Source: Parabacteroides sp. AD58 (GTDB lineage: Bacteria > Bacteroidota > Bacteroidia > Bacteroidales > Tannerellaceae). From it: a stretch of DNA of 64,000 nucleotides. The position numbers and the translations under genes were made by a program. A model generated the notes under the pieces. That model had not been told where the DNA came from. It made no database searches and saw only the letters and a program-made list of their open reading frames with translations. Positions 42,833 through 50,897 of this stretch are shown here, piece by piece (positions within the stretch are counted from its first letter, which is position 1; each line of letters starts with the position of its first letter). The stretch lies in contig NZ_CP146284.1 of NCBI RefSeq assembly GCF_023744375.2, forward strand, positions 992,001 to 1,056,000, written 5' to 3'.

Positions 42833-44163
42833 TGCTTCTCTTTTATATAATTATCTAATCGTTTTTCTATATCTCCTTGCAAGCCATTGTTATTCATTAA
42901 TATTGTTTTATTCTTATGTAGTGATACTAAATCATTGATTAGATGATAATCGTCAGGATAATCCTTACAAATTTTTTCTAATAGTAGCCTTTCTTGATAT
43001 TGCATATTCTCAAAAGGCATTTTTCTATTATACACCTCATTAAAGATGTCTGTGACTTTAGGGTGGAAATATCCATCTCTATACCAATTAATCTGAATAG
43101 CCACAAGCTCTTGATTTGAAATCAATTCCATATGTGGATGCGTTTCCTGTATTTGTTTTTGAACGTTTAATAATTTAGCCAGCATCTTTACTCTATATTC
43201 AAATGTATAATTACCTAAGTTATGTCCATCTGAATCTACAGCTTGCTGCCCATTCCTTCTTGTTGCTGATCGGTTTTCAGATATGTTTCGTCCTTCCACC
43301 ATTTCATCTCTATAGTCCAACAGTGGTTTCATCCATTCATTTCCTCTTTTTACAAGGGCGGTCATTGACTTATCTTCTTTTACTACCGTACAAACCCAGC
43401 AGCCAAATCTACTTTGTCCACAAGATGGTTGTGTTTTATCTGTTATAACCGTTGGACATTCATAATCATCTGCACTAGCATCTGAATATATTTGGAATAA
43501 TTTGCTATTATCATATCCCCAAGGGGATTCCTCATTTCTTAATATATACCAGACCTCTTCTAGATATAGTTCCTTAATCGGAGCATAAGTATAAGCGTTA
43601 GGATTTAATGGATGTTTGCTTAATCTCTTACCTTTTATCTCATGCTTAGATATTGTTTTTGCTCTCGTTGCGCTTTCAGATTTTCTTGTTCCTATGATCA
43701 CGATTGCCTCACCCATTTGATCGATTTTGTCTAATATGAATTGGGTAGTAGGCTTTATTTTTAATCTTTCGGTACACCATCTAAAAGTATTATTAGGTAC
43801 AGGATACCCCTTACCTAAGAAACTTATCCAAAAACTGTCTTCTAGTTTTGGAAATGTTACTTGCACTTTTAATGGTAAATCTTGTTGTATGGCTGCTCTT
43901 TTTATGATTTCTAACACCTCTATAACATAATCAGATATAATTGGATTCTCTACTAAAGTGTCGTTGTTTACAACATACACAGATCTTTGCATATAGTCTT
44001 TCCCTTTTTCTTCTTTTATTTGTAAAAGAGCTTTCCATACTAGCGTTAAGACAACAGTTGAATCCTTACCTCCACTGAAACCAATGATCCACGGTATATT
44101 ATTGTCAGATTCTAAATACTGTTCTTTTATATCTTCAATTATATAATCTATTCTTTTTGCCAT
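42823..44163 (-). CDS. dndC: DNA phosphorothioation sulfurtransferase DndC
   Basis: DndC is the PAPS-reductase-like enzyme that puts sulfur into the DNA backbone. The 446 residues show PWIIGFSGGKDSTVVLTLVW (SGGKDS PP-loop, near residue 30), NNTFRWCTERLKIKPT and a cysteine group CGQSRFGCWVCTVV for a 4Fe-4S cluster. NENE-type helices follow to the end. The usual cysteine desulfurase DndA is not in the window; a housekeeping IscS-type enzyme can supply sulfur. It starts 7 bases after a frameshifted XRE regulator frame. Length and motifs agree with full function. Confidence 0.92.
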   Translation of the reverse strand: MAKRIDYIIEDIKEQYLESDNNIPWIIGFSGGKDSTVVLTLVWKALLQIKEEKGKDYMQRSVYVVNNDTLVENPIISDYVIEVLEIIKRAAIQQDLPLKVQVTFPKLEDSFWISFLGKGYPVPNNTFRWCTERLKIKPTTQFILDKIDQMGEAIVIIGTRKSESATRAKTISKHEIKGKRLSKHPLNPNAYTYAPIKELYLEEVWYILRNEESPWGYDNSKLFQIYSDASADDYECPTVITDKTQPSCGQSRFGCWVCTVVKEDKSMTALVKRGNEWMKPLLDYRDEMVEGRNISENRSATRRNGQQAVDSDGHNLGNYTFEYRVKMLAKLLNVQKQIQETHPHMELISNQELVAIQINWYRDGYFHPKVTDIFNEVYNRKMPFENMQYQERLLLEKICKDYPDDYHLINDLVSLHKNKTILMNNNGLQGDIEKRLDNYIKEKQCL

Positions 44164-44170
44164 TCTTATA

Positions 44171-44385
44171 TCATTTAGTAGGTGATAGTAATGTTCTTAC
44201 ATCTACATCTAACAATCCAGCTATTAAACTCATTTGTTCTATTGATGGTTGTGATTTATTAAGATACCACCTTGATATAGTATTATCTGTTTTTCCCAGT
44301 TACCAGCTAACCATCTACTTGTTTTGCCCTTTTCAACTAGAATAACCTTTATTCTGTTCATTTTAATCTGTTGATTATTCGACAT
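44171..44385 (-). pseudogene. XRE-type regulator with a one-base frameshift, upstream of dndC
   Basis: From the ATG at 44385 the frame reads MSNNQQIKMNRIKVILVEKG, then KTSRWLAGNWEKQ, and soon stops. Shifting by one base after WLAG gives LGKTDNTISRWYLNKSQPS followed by IEQMSLIAGLLDVDVRTLL and a TGA at 44171, the expected end of a Cro/C1-type HTH of about 70 residues. The wild type would be WLAGQLGKTDNTISRW, so one base (a C in the Q-L codons) is missing. It would be the operon's own regulator. Short protein, too small and broken for usual gene calling. A sequence error cannot be excluded. Confidence 0.65.
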
Positions 44386-44414
44386 ATGATTTGTAATTTT
44401 CTATATAGAATATG

Positions 44415-44422
44415 CAAAGATA
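44415..44422 (-). promoter_or_regulatory. -7 box (TATCTTTG, minus strand) of the dnd operon
   Basis: CAAAGATA on the plus strand reads TATCTTTG on the minus strand, 29 bases before the regulator's ATG at 44385. It lies 26 bases inside the IS remnant tip at 44449. Confidence 0.6.
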
Positions 44423-44448
44423 CAATATTAACTATATTTCTTTATTAT

Positions 44449-44666
44449 GTCTTAGTCTAAAAAAGGTTGACTGTTTTTACATCAAACCCGAAGTCAGTTG
44501 ACTGCTCTATTCTACCCTATTGTTCGTTGCCATCAACTCACCTTTCATCCTTACTTAGTGATAAAGCCAAGATGATTTCATAGGTATCTTTGTGTCACCG
44601 ACTTATGCACCCAAAGATAAGCATTCATTTGAAACAAAGTGCTCCGGTTGCAGATGTTTTATGGCA
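44449..44666 (-). mobile_element. Remnant of an IS3-like element (3' end)
   Basis: The end GTCTTAGTCTAAAAAAGG at 44449 and the following 200 bases match the reverse complement of 63360-63573, the 3' part of the better copy (shared blocks include AGGTTGACTGTTTTTACAT, AGTGATAAAGCCAAGA and TAAGCATTCATTTGAAACAA). It is truncated on its right. As at 32714, the intact tip faces the dnd operon, so the operon is bounded by the inner ends of two same-direction copies. The region to 44735 holds nothing else recognised. Confidence 0.65.
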
Positions 44667-44735
44667 AAATCGCTATAACTGGTTGCACTTATTAATTAAC
44701 CTATGAAGCTATTTCCAAATGGCATCTGTAACTTA

Positions 44736-44754
44736 TTGCGTAAATTTTACGCAA
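44736..44754. promoter_or_regulatory. Palindromic operator TTGCGTAAA-T-TTTACGCAA
   Basis: A perfect 19-base palindrome lies 57 bases before the ATG of the NUDIX gene. A second half-site, TTTTACGCCAA at 44786-44796, follows. NrtR-type NUDIX regulators bind palindromes of about this length next to their own gene, so autoregulation is likely but inferred. Confidence 0.6.
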
Positions 44755-44811
44755 ATAAATTTATTGGCTGAAAAAATATATTTAATTTTACGCCAATCAA
44801 ATGTAACAGAT

Positions 44812-45504
44812 ATGGAAGAGTTAAAGTATCACTATAAATATCCGCATCCGGCAGTCACAACCGATTGCGTGATTTTCGGTTTTGACGGTGTAAGAATTAA
44901 CGTGTTACTTATTCAGCGAGGTGTGGAACCCTATAAAGATGCCTGGGCATTTCCCGGTGGTTTCCTGAAGATGGACGAAACGGCAGAAGAGGGTGCCAGG
45001 CGGGAACTGGAAGAGGAAACCGGATTGAAAAATGTGGATGTAGAACAATTCTATACGTTCTCGACAGTTGACCGCGATCCAAGAGAAAGAGTCATTACCA
45101 TAGCTCACTACGCATTGGTAAGAATGGCAGATGTCAGAGGCGGAGATGATGCAGCCAATGCCCGCTGGTTTCCCTACAACGAAATTCCCCGTCTTGCCTT
45201 TGACCATGATAGAATACTTCGTAAAGCAGTTTCAGTATTGAAAGAGCGTATTTGCTTCAAACCGATAGGCTTTGAACTGCTACCCGAAGTATTCACCATG
45301 AGTGAACTGCAAAACCTCTACGAAGCCATTCTGGAGGTTAAGTTTGACAGACGGAACTTTTACAACAAGATACGAAAATCAGGTTTGCTCATAGAAGCTG
45401 GGAAACGTCCAGCCAATACACCGTTGAGAGTGCCGGTCAAATATTGTTTCAATCCTGAGAAGTACGCCGAGTTAAAGCACAAAGGATTTAAATTGGAATT
45501 TTAA
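44812..45504 (+). CDS. NUDIX protein with C-terminal winged helix (NrtR-like)
   Basis: From ATG 44812 the protein has 230 residues. The N-terminal NUDIX domain holds VLLIQRGVEPYKDAWAFPGGFLKMDETAEEGARRELEEETGL; the box G-x5-E-x7-REUxEExGU is complete, so hydrolase activity could be kept. From about residue 150 a winged helix follows (TMSELQNLYEAILEVKFDRRNFYNKIRKSGLL). This is the NrtR/AraR-type layout of transcription factors that sense ADP-ribose or sugar ligands. It is followed 11 bases later by an ADP-ribosylglycohydrolase, which fits NAD or ADP-ribose control. The longer frame from 44719 overlaps the palindrome and was rejected. Confidence 0.82.
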   Translation: MEELKYHYKYPHPAVTTDCVIFGFDGVRINVLLIQRGVEPYKDAWAFPGGFLKMDETAEEGARRELEEETGLKNVDVEQFYTFSTVDRDPRERVITIAHYALVRMADVRGGDDAANARWFPYNEIPRLAFDHDRILRKAVSVLKERICFKPIGFELLPEVFTMSELQNLYEAILEVKFDRRNFYNKIRKSGLLIEAGKRPANTPLRVPVKYCFNPEKYAELKHKGFKLEF

Positions 45505-45515
45505 GAAGACTGTAT

Positions 45516-47663
45516 ATGTATTGTAATAAGATTTTAGGTGGAATAGTTGGTGATATCATCGGCTCCACACGCGAAAGGAAAAATATAAAGACAGAAGATT
45601 TCGAGCTGTTGCCATTAGGAAGCCACTTTACGGATGATACGGTGATGACTCTGGCTGTCGCCAAGTGGCTTCTGACTGATCCGCTGCACACCGAAACCAA
45701 GCTCATTGAATGTTTGCAGCAGTTAGGCAGAGAATATCCTCATGCCGGTTATGGTGGCATGTTCCGCAAGTGGCTGTACACGGAGAATCCTCAGCCTTAC
45801 GGAAGTTTTGGTAATGGATCAGCCATGAGGGTAAGCCCTGTAGGAATGTATGCCAGTTCGATGGAAGAGGCATTGGAATTGGCTCGCATTACAGCGTCGG
45901 TAACGCACAATCATCCCGAAGGAATCAAAGGAGCACAAGCCATTGCGGCGTGCATCTACTTGAAACGTACGGAGCAGTTTGATGTAAAAACAAAAATCAA
46001 ACGTTACATCGAAGAACATTTCGGATATAATCTGGATGTGGATCTGAAGGAAATTAGAGACGACTATCACTTTGATGTCACCTGTCAGGGAAGTGTGCCA
46101 ATTGCTATCATGGCATATCTACAAGCACCCGACAGTGTAGAAAAGGCTATTCGGCTGGCTATATCCATGGGTGGAGATTCTGATACAATTGGATGTATGA
46201 CCGCGTCTATTGCCGCAGTGAATGGACCGTTTACGATAAGCAGCAGCATGCTGCCCGATAGGATTAAAGACATATGCCGTAAACTGCTGCCTGATGATCT
46301 GTTGGATATAAACGATAAGTTCTTAGCCTTCATAAACCGCCCACGGAATCAGTCTCCTGAAGTAAATGACGACCAAGAAACCGTCTTTGCAGATGAACAT
46401 CCCAACGACCAGAATAGCGAAGACTTGGCGAGTGTAGAGTACATTAACGATTGCATACGCGGATCGTTGATGGGTGGCGCTGCCGGAGATGCACTTGGGT
46501 ATCCGGTTGAGTTCATGAGCCGGAGAAGCATCTTGGATAAATATGGCCCCGGAGGAATCACAACCTTTGAACTTGACAGTAACGGAAAAGCTGAGGTAAG
46601 TGATGATACCCAGATGACACTGTTCACCGCCAACGGTATGCTGTCGGGTATCACTCGCGGCTGTATGAGAGGTATAGGTGGTATACCAGAAACTTATGTA
46701 AATCTGGCATATATTGACTGGTATTATACGCAGACAAATGAAACGGAATTCAGAAGGCCACCCTTCACCTGGATCAGAAATTTACCTGAAATGGCCAACA
46801 GACGTGCACCTGGGAATACATGCTTAAGCGCCTGTGCTGACTGGCTGGACTTCAAAACAGTTCAGAACAACAGCAAAGGATGTGGCGGCATCATGCGTGT
46901 GGCTCCTATGGGACTTCTGCTTGCTGCTGATAAAGCAAGAATGGGAAAATGTTCATACTCTATTCCCAGGATGTTTGAAGCTGGAGCATACATAGCCAAG
47001 GCAACACACCTGCATCCGTTAGGATTCCTTCCTGCAGGCATGATGACAGAACTCATATTCAAATTAGTTCCACTGAATCCGGATGAAGCAAAAAAGAGAA
47101 TCTGTGACATTGCGGAAGACACCATTAAAACCCTCGATGATGTATATCCAGGTGAATACGCATCAGACAAACATTATCTGGCTGAACTGACACGAAAAGC
47201 CATCAGGCTGGCACAATCAGACACAGATGACTACAAGGCAATAGAGGAATTAGGAGAAGGATGGACAGGCGAAGAAGCCTGGGCCATATCTCTTTTCTGC
47301 ACCATCAGGCATATAGACAGTATACATGATGCTATTGTTGCTTCTGTCAATCACAATGGAGACAGTGATTCCACCGGATCAATTACCGGCAATATCATGG
47401 GAGCCATCTATGGCTACGAGGAGATCAAGCGGCAAAATCTGTTCTGTCCTGAAGGGAAAAAGTTTGAAGACACGATTGAGCTTTCAAACATTATACTTGC
47501 CCTGGCAGATGACTTGACTACAAATTCTAAAATCGACATGTCTACTCCGATTGATACTCCAGATCGAAAACAGTGGTATGAGCGTTATTGGGAAATGAAG
47601 CCTGTCGGATTAAAACAGGACAATCATTCAACAGGTTTATTCAAGAGTGAAAGCAAGAAATAA
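45516..47663 (+). CDS. ADP-ribosylglycohydrolase with two tandem domains
   Basis: The 715-residue protein has two ARH/DraG-type domains. Domain 1 (residues 3-270) has GGIVGDIIGSTRE, HFTDDTVMTLAVAKWL, GNGSAMRVSPVG and GGDSDTIGCMTASIAA. Domain 2 (about 308-690) has GSLMGGAAGDALGYPVEF, EVSDDTQMTLFTANG, GCGGIMRVAPMG and NGDSDSTGSITGNIMGA. Both keep the DDT and GDSDT/S metal-binding motifs, so both may act. They remove ADP-ribose from arginine or other targets, or hydrolyse ADP-ribosyl compounds. The fused pair is uncommon. It sits 11 bases after the NrtR-like gene in one operon. Confidence 0.88.
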   Translation: MYCNKILGGIVGDIIGSTRERKNIKTEDFELLPLGSHFTDDTVMTLAVAKWLLTDPLHTETKLIECLQQLGREYPHAGYGGMFRKWLYTENPQPYGSFGNGSAMRVSPVGMYASSMEEALELARITASVTHNHPEGIKGAQAIAACIYLKRTEQFDVKTKIKRYIEEHFGYNLDVDLKEIRDDYHFDVTCQGSVPIAIMAYLQAPDSVEKAIRLAISMGGDSDTIGCMTASIAAVNGPFTISSSMLPDRIKDICRKLLPDDLLDINDKFLAFINRPRNQSPEVNDDQETVFADEHPNDQNSEDLASVEYINDCIRGSLMGGAAGDALGYPVEFMSRRSILDKYGPGGITTFELDSNGKAEVSDDTQMTLFTANGMLSGITRGCMRGIGGIPETYVNLAYIDWYYTQTNETEFRRPPFTWIRNLPEMANRRAPGNTCLSACADWLDFKTVQNNSKGCGGIMRVAPMGLLLAADKARMGKCSYSIPRMFEAGAYIAKATHLHPLGFLPAGMMTELIFKLVPLNPDEAKKRICDIAEDTIKTLDDVYPGEYASDKHYLAELTRKAIRLAQSDTDDYKAIEELGEGWTGEEAWAISLFCTIRHIDSIHDAIVASVNHNGDSDSTGSITGNIMGAIYGYEEIKRQNLFCPEGKKFEDTIELSNIILALADDLTTNSKIDMSTPIDTPDRKQWYERYWEMKPVGLKQDNHSTGLFKSESKK

Positions 47664-47691
47664 TGCAGAGACATGGCTGATGCTGTTCATC

Positions 47692-47751
47692 ATGAAAGAA
47701 GGATTTGATTTTGAATACATCAAGACCAACCTGAAAAAGTTGTCCGCCTAA
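47692..47751 (+). other. Short open tail, possible gene remnant
   Basis: After the glycohydrolase stop, a different frame reads MKEGFDFEYIKTNLKKLSA and stops at 47751; upstream of the ATG the frame stays open within the glycohydrolase end. It looks like the last residues of a lost gene. There is no ribosome binding site to support a peptide. Confidence 0.25.
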
Positions 47752-47762
47752 CTGCAAACTTG

Positions 47763-47770
47763 TAAATTTG
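47763..47770 (+). promoter_or_regulatory. -7 box (TAAATTTG) of the flavoprotein gene
   Basis: TAAATTTG matches TAnnTTTG and lies 47 bases before the ATG at 47818. Confidence 0.5.
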
Positions 47771-47817
47771 CAGGGTAAGATTAAAATAACAGATAGATTT
47801 ATTAAAAACCGAACATC

Positions 47818-48378
47818 ATGAAAAAGATTTTAATCGTATCGGGACATCCCGACCTGAATGATTCGTTTGCCAACAAAACGATACTGGAAGAAATGCATAA
47901 ATTGTTGCCGGATGCAGAAATTGCCTACCTGGACAAACTCTATCCGGATTTCTGTATCGATGTACCGAAAGAACAGGAACGTCTGCTCCGCGCTGACATC
48001 ATCGTGCTGCAATATCCGCTGTTCTGGTACACAGCGCCTTCTCTCCTGCATCGCTGGATAGAAAAGACCTTCACCCATGGATTTTCACACGGCAAGTCGG
48101 GCGACAAGCTGAAAGGCAAACAACTGGTGCTGTCTTTTACAACCGGTGCTCCTGAAGAAATGTACAGCTACGACGGACCGCAGCAGCACCTCATCGACGA
48201 CTTCCTGACACCTTATAAACAGATGGCCAATCTTTGCGGACTGCAGTGGTGTGGCTATGTGTATAGCGGCGGACTCTCGTATGCAAGCCGGCACGACGAG
48301 AAGGAACTGGCCCGGATGAAGGAGAAATCCATTCTTCATGCCCATCGGCTGGTAGAGAAGCTGAAAAGCATGGAGTAA
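47818..48378 (+). CDS. NAD(P)H-dependent oxidoreductase (quinone reductase, KefF/MdaB type)
   Basis: The 186 residues form a flavodoxin-like fold: KKILIVSGHPDLNDSFANKTILEEM (FMN/FAD phosphate loop), DIIVLQYPLFWYTAPSLLHRWIEKTFTHGF (isoalloxazine binding), and KGKQLVLSFTTGAPEEMYSYDG. The family reduces quinones with NAD(P)H in the cytoplasm and guards against oxidative or electrophile stress; some members act on potassium channels as KefF does. No KefC-like gene is near, so a free enzyme is likely. Full length; has its own -7 box. Confidence 0.88.
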   Translation: MKKILIVSGHPDLNDSFANKTILEEMHKLLPDAEIAYLDKLYPDFCIDVPKEQERLLRADIIVLQYPLFWYTAPSLLHRWIEKTFTHGFSHGKSGDKLKGKQLVLSFTTGAPEEMYSYDGPQQHLIDDFLTPYKQMANLCGLQWCGYVYSGGLSYASRHDEKELARMKEKSILHAHRLVEKLKSME

Positions 48379-48472
48379 TAAAATTCTTGCAGCGCTTTTC
48401 AGTTGTTATGTCCATATACCTTATTTAACGCAGTGATACCCTCCCGATTCACATCTTTCGCATAATTTTGCA

Positions 48473-48480
48473 TACAATTG
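48473..48480 (+). promoter_or_regulatory. -7 box (TAATTTTG) of the MATE gene
   Basis: TAATTTTG lies 27 bases before the ATG at 48508 and matches TAnnTTTG. Confidence 0.5.
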
Positions 48481-48507
48481 AATAAAGGATAACGTGAAAG
48501 GATATAT

Positions 48508-49875
48508 ATGGCACAACTGAGAGAGATGACATCAGGGCCGAGTCTGCCGCTGATTTTGAATTTTACCTTACCTTTGTTGCTCGGCAACTTGCTTCAGCAG
48601 ACGTATTCGCTGGTAGATGCCGCTATCGTTGGAAAATTTTTGGGTATCAATGCTCTGGCTTCTGTGGGTGCCAGTACATCTGTCGTGTTTCTGATATTGG
48701 GATTCTGTAATGGATGCTGCGGTGGCTTCAGTATTCCGGTGGCCCAGAAATTCGGAGCACACGATTATGTGACAATGCGGCGCTATGTGTCGGTCAGTCT
48801 GAAACTGACGGCTGTCATGTCGGTCGTAGTGGCCGTCATTACCAGTTTGCTTTGCGGATTCATACTGCGGACGATGCAGACACCCGAAAATATCTTCCAA
48901 GGGGCTTACATTTATCTGCTCATCACGTTTATTGGCGTACCCTGTACGTTCTTCTACAACCTGCTTTCCTGTATTATCCGTGCATTGGGCGACAGCAAGA
49001 CGCCGTTCTGGTTTCTGCTGCTTTCTACCATACTGAACATTATCCTCGACCTGTTCTTTATCATTACGTTAGGATGGGGCGTTGCTGGCGCCGGCATTGC
49101 CACGGTCGTCTCCCAGGGAGTTTCTGCACTGCTGTGCTATCTCTATATGTACCGCAAGTTTGATATTCTGAAAACCGAGCCTTCTGACCGTATTTTCCGG
49201 AAAAAACTGGCCAGCCAGCTTCTGGCGATTGGTGTGCCGATGGGCCTGCAGTTTTCTATCACAGCCATTGGAAGCATCATGCTGCAGAGTGCGAACAACG
49301 CATTGGGCACGGCCTGTGTGGCGGCCTTTACCGCAGCCATGCGTATCAAGATGTTCGTAATGTGTCCGCTCGATGCCTTGGGTATGGCCATGGCTACGTA
49401 CTCCGGACAGAACTATGGCGCCGGCAAGCCTGAACGCATCTGGATGGGTGTCAAATCGGCCACCCTGATGATGGTAGTTTATTGTGCTGCAATTGCTGCA
49501 ATCATGTGGGGACTGGCTGATAAGTTTGCCCTGCTGTTCATCTCGCCCGACGAGACAGAGATCATGAAAGATACAGTGCTGTTCCTGCATATCAATACAT
49601 CGTTCTTTGTCCTGTTAGGATCGCTGAGTATTTTCCGCTACAGCATTCAGGGAGTAGGCTATACACGGTTATCCATGTTTTCAGGCGTTTCCGAGATGAT
49701 AGCCCGCGTGCTGGTCAGTCTCTTTCTCGTGCCAGCCTTTAAATTCCTGGGTGTCTGCATGGGCGATCCGACGGCCTGGCTGTTTGCCAACCTTTTCCTG
49801 ATTCCGGCCTTTTTCTATGTCTACCGGCAGTTGAAAGAAAGCAGAAAGAGAAACCAGGTTCTGGCCAATTCGTGA
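48508..49875 (+). CDS. MATE-family multidrug efflux transporter
   Basis: The 455-residue inner-membrane protein has 12 predicted TM helices in two similar halves, about residues 15-220 and 240-445. LPLILNFTLPLLLGNLLQQTYSLVDAAIVGKFLGINALASVGAS is the standard MATE beginning, and GFCNGCCGGFSIPVAQKFGA is TM2-3. The second half has LASQLLAIGVPMGLQFSITAIGSIMLQ, and AMATYSGQNYGAGKPER. It exports cationic compounds with sodium or proton exchange; the substrate is not known. It is complete and stands alone after its own promoter. Confidence 0.92.
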   Translation: MAQLREMTSGPSLPLILNFTLPLLLGNLLQQTYSLVDAAIVGKFLGINALASVGASTSVVFLILGFCNGCCGGFSIPVAQKFGAHDYVTMRRYVSVSLKLTAVMSVVVAVITSLLCGFILRTMQTPENIFQGAYIYLLITFIGVPCTFFYNLLSCIIRALGDSKTPFWFLLLSTILNIILDLFFIITLGWGVAGAGIATVVSQGVSALLCYLYMYRKFDILKTEPSDRIFRKKLASQLLAIGVPMGLQFSITAIGSIMLQSANNALGTACVAAFTAAMRIKMFVMCPLDALGMAMATYSGQNYGAGKPERIWMGVKSATLMMVVYCAAIAAIMWGLADKFALLFISPDETEIMKDTVLFLHINTSFFVLLGSLSIFRYSIQGVGYTRLSMFSGVSEMIARVLVSLFLVPAFKFLGVCMGDPTAWLFANLFLIPAFFYVYRQLKESRKRNQVLANS

Positions 49876-50114
49876 CTGTCCACAGCCTTCACCCGGGAAG
49901 TTTCCATATGTTTCAGGCCCCAAAAGCAGCTCAGAGCAAGATGTTGCTCTACTTTACAACGCTGCTCCAGTTCCTCTATTTTCTTATGCTGGCCAGCAAT
50001 CTCTCTCTGAAAGGAAACCCGGTATAACGGTTCGAACTTTCGCCTAAACTTTCTTCTTCATCGGAATCGAAAAGATCACTACTAAAATTCTTTATTATCA
50101 TGATAATTATTGAT

Positions 50115-50792
50115 TTAAATACTTATTTTGAAAAACTTACCGTTCCACAGGCAGTCACAAAATATTATCTTGTTGTGGTCCGCATAGGCTAACTCTATGA
50201 CATCGTCTACCCGATTATGCCCAACCACCTGAACAAATCCATGTAGCGGATCATTCAGTTCAGACCGGTCTGCCCAGAATATTCCACCCATAAGGCCGGC
50301 ATCTCCACCCCGAACTGCACCAACCTGGAACAAAGCCTGGACCTGCCTGTCGTCCGGGGCATTCAACTGGGCTGCAATATCTCCGTGAATATCTCCTTTA
50401 AAATCGTTTACAAACCAAGGGTGAGATATTCCGGCATGAGTAAATATGATATTTTTTACCTGATATGCATATTGAAACAACTCCCGATTGTCGAGAAACA
50501 TCCGTCGTATTCTCTCAGCCAGCAGAAAATTATACCGGGTACCAATTGACATATCGTCACAGAAATAGTGTAAATCGTGATTTCCCAAAAGTAACACGAC
50601 ACGATCTATGTTATCCTGCTTAAAACGGATGATATCAACAAAATTATTCCAAAGCTCATCATAGTCATTAATGTGATACGGATCTAAATAATCCCCCAAA
50701 AACACGATCGTCGCATTCTTATTCTCATCAACGATGTCCTTCCATTTTGCTGAACCATGTATATCACCTATGGCTATTATTCTGTTACACAT
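50115..50792 (-). CDS. PPP-family metallophosphoesterase (Ser/Thr phosphatase-like)
   Basis: The 225-residue protein holds the PPP metal motifs in order: IIAIGDIHGSAKWK (GDxHG), VFLGDYLDPYH (GDxxD), LLLGNHDLHYF (GNHD), IFTHAGISHPW (THAG) and VVGHNRVDD. It is a soluble phosphatase of the PrpE/Ser-Thr phosphatase class; it may act on proteins or on nucleotides such as diadenosine compounds. It starts 105 bases after the stop of the next minus-strand gene, so they could share a transcript. It is more AT-rich than the MATE gene, with no family of neighbours to help. Confidence 0.82.
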   Translation of the reverse strand: MCNRIIAIGDIHGSAKWKDIVDENKNATIVFLGDYLDPYHINDYDELWNNFVDIIRFKQDNIDRVVLLLGNHDLHYFCDDMSIGTRYNFLLAERIRRMFLDNRELFQYAYQVKNIIFTHAGISHPWFVNDFKGDIHGDIAAQLNAPDDRQVQALFQVGAVRGGDAGLMGGIFWADRSELNDPLHGFVQVVGHNRVDDVIELAYADHNKIIFCDCLWNGKFFKISI

Positions 50793-50897
50793 ATTTCTTA
50801 CCTTTTAATTTTCCTATAATACCTAACACTCCAAACATATCCCGGAAATACAAATCACAGACAAACGACAAGCAAAACTGCTTCAGTCCCCGCCCTC

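Noticed and set aside
49880..50101. Short overlapping open frames on the minus strand, one starting at ATG 50101 (41 codons)
   Set aside because: One lacks a start codon and the other is short, and neither has a family pattern. They may be remnants of a gene, but this cannot be supported.
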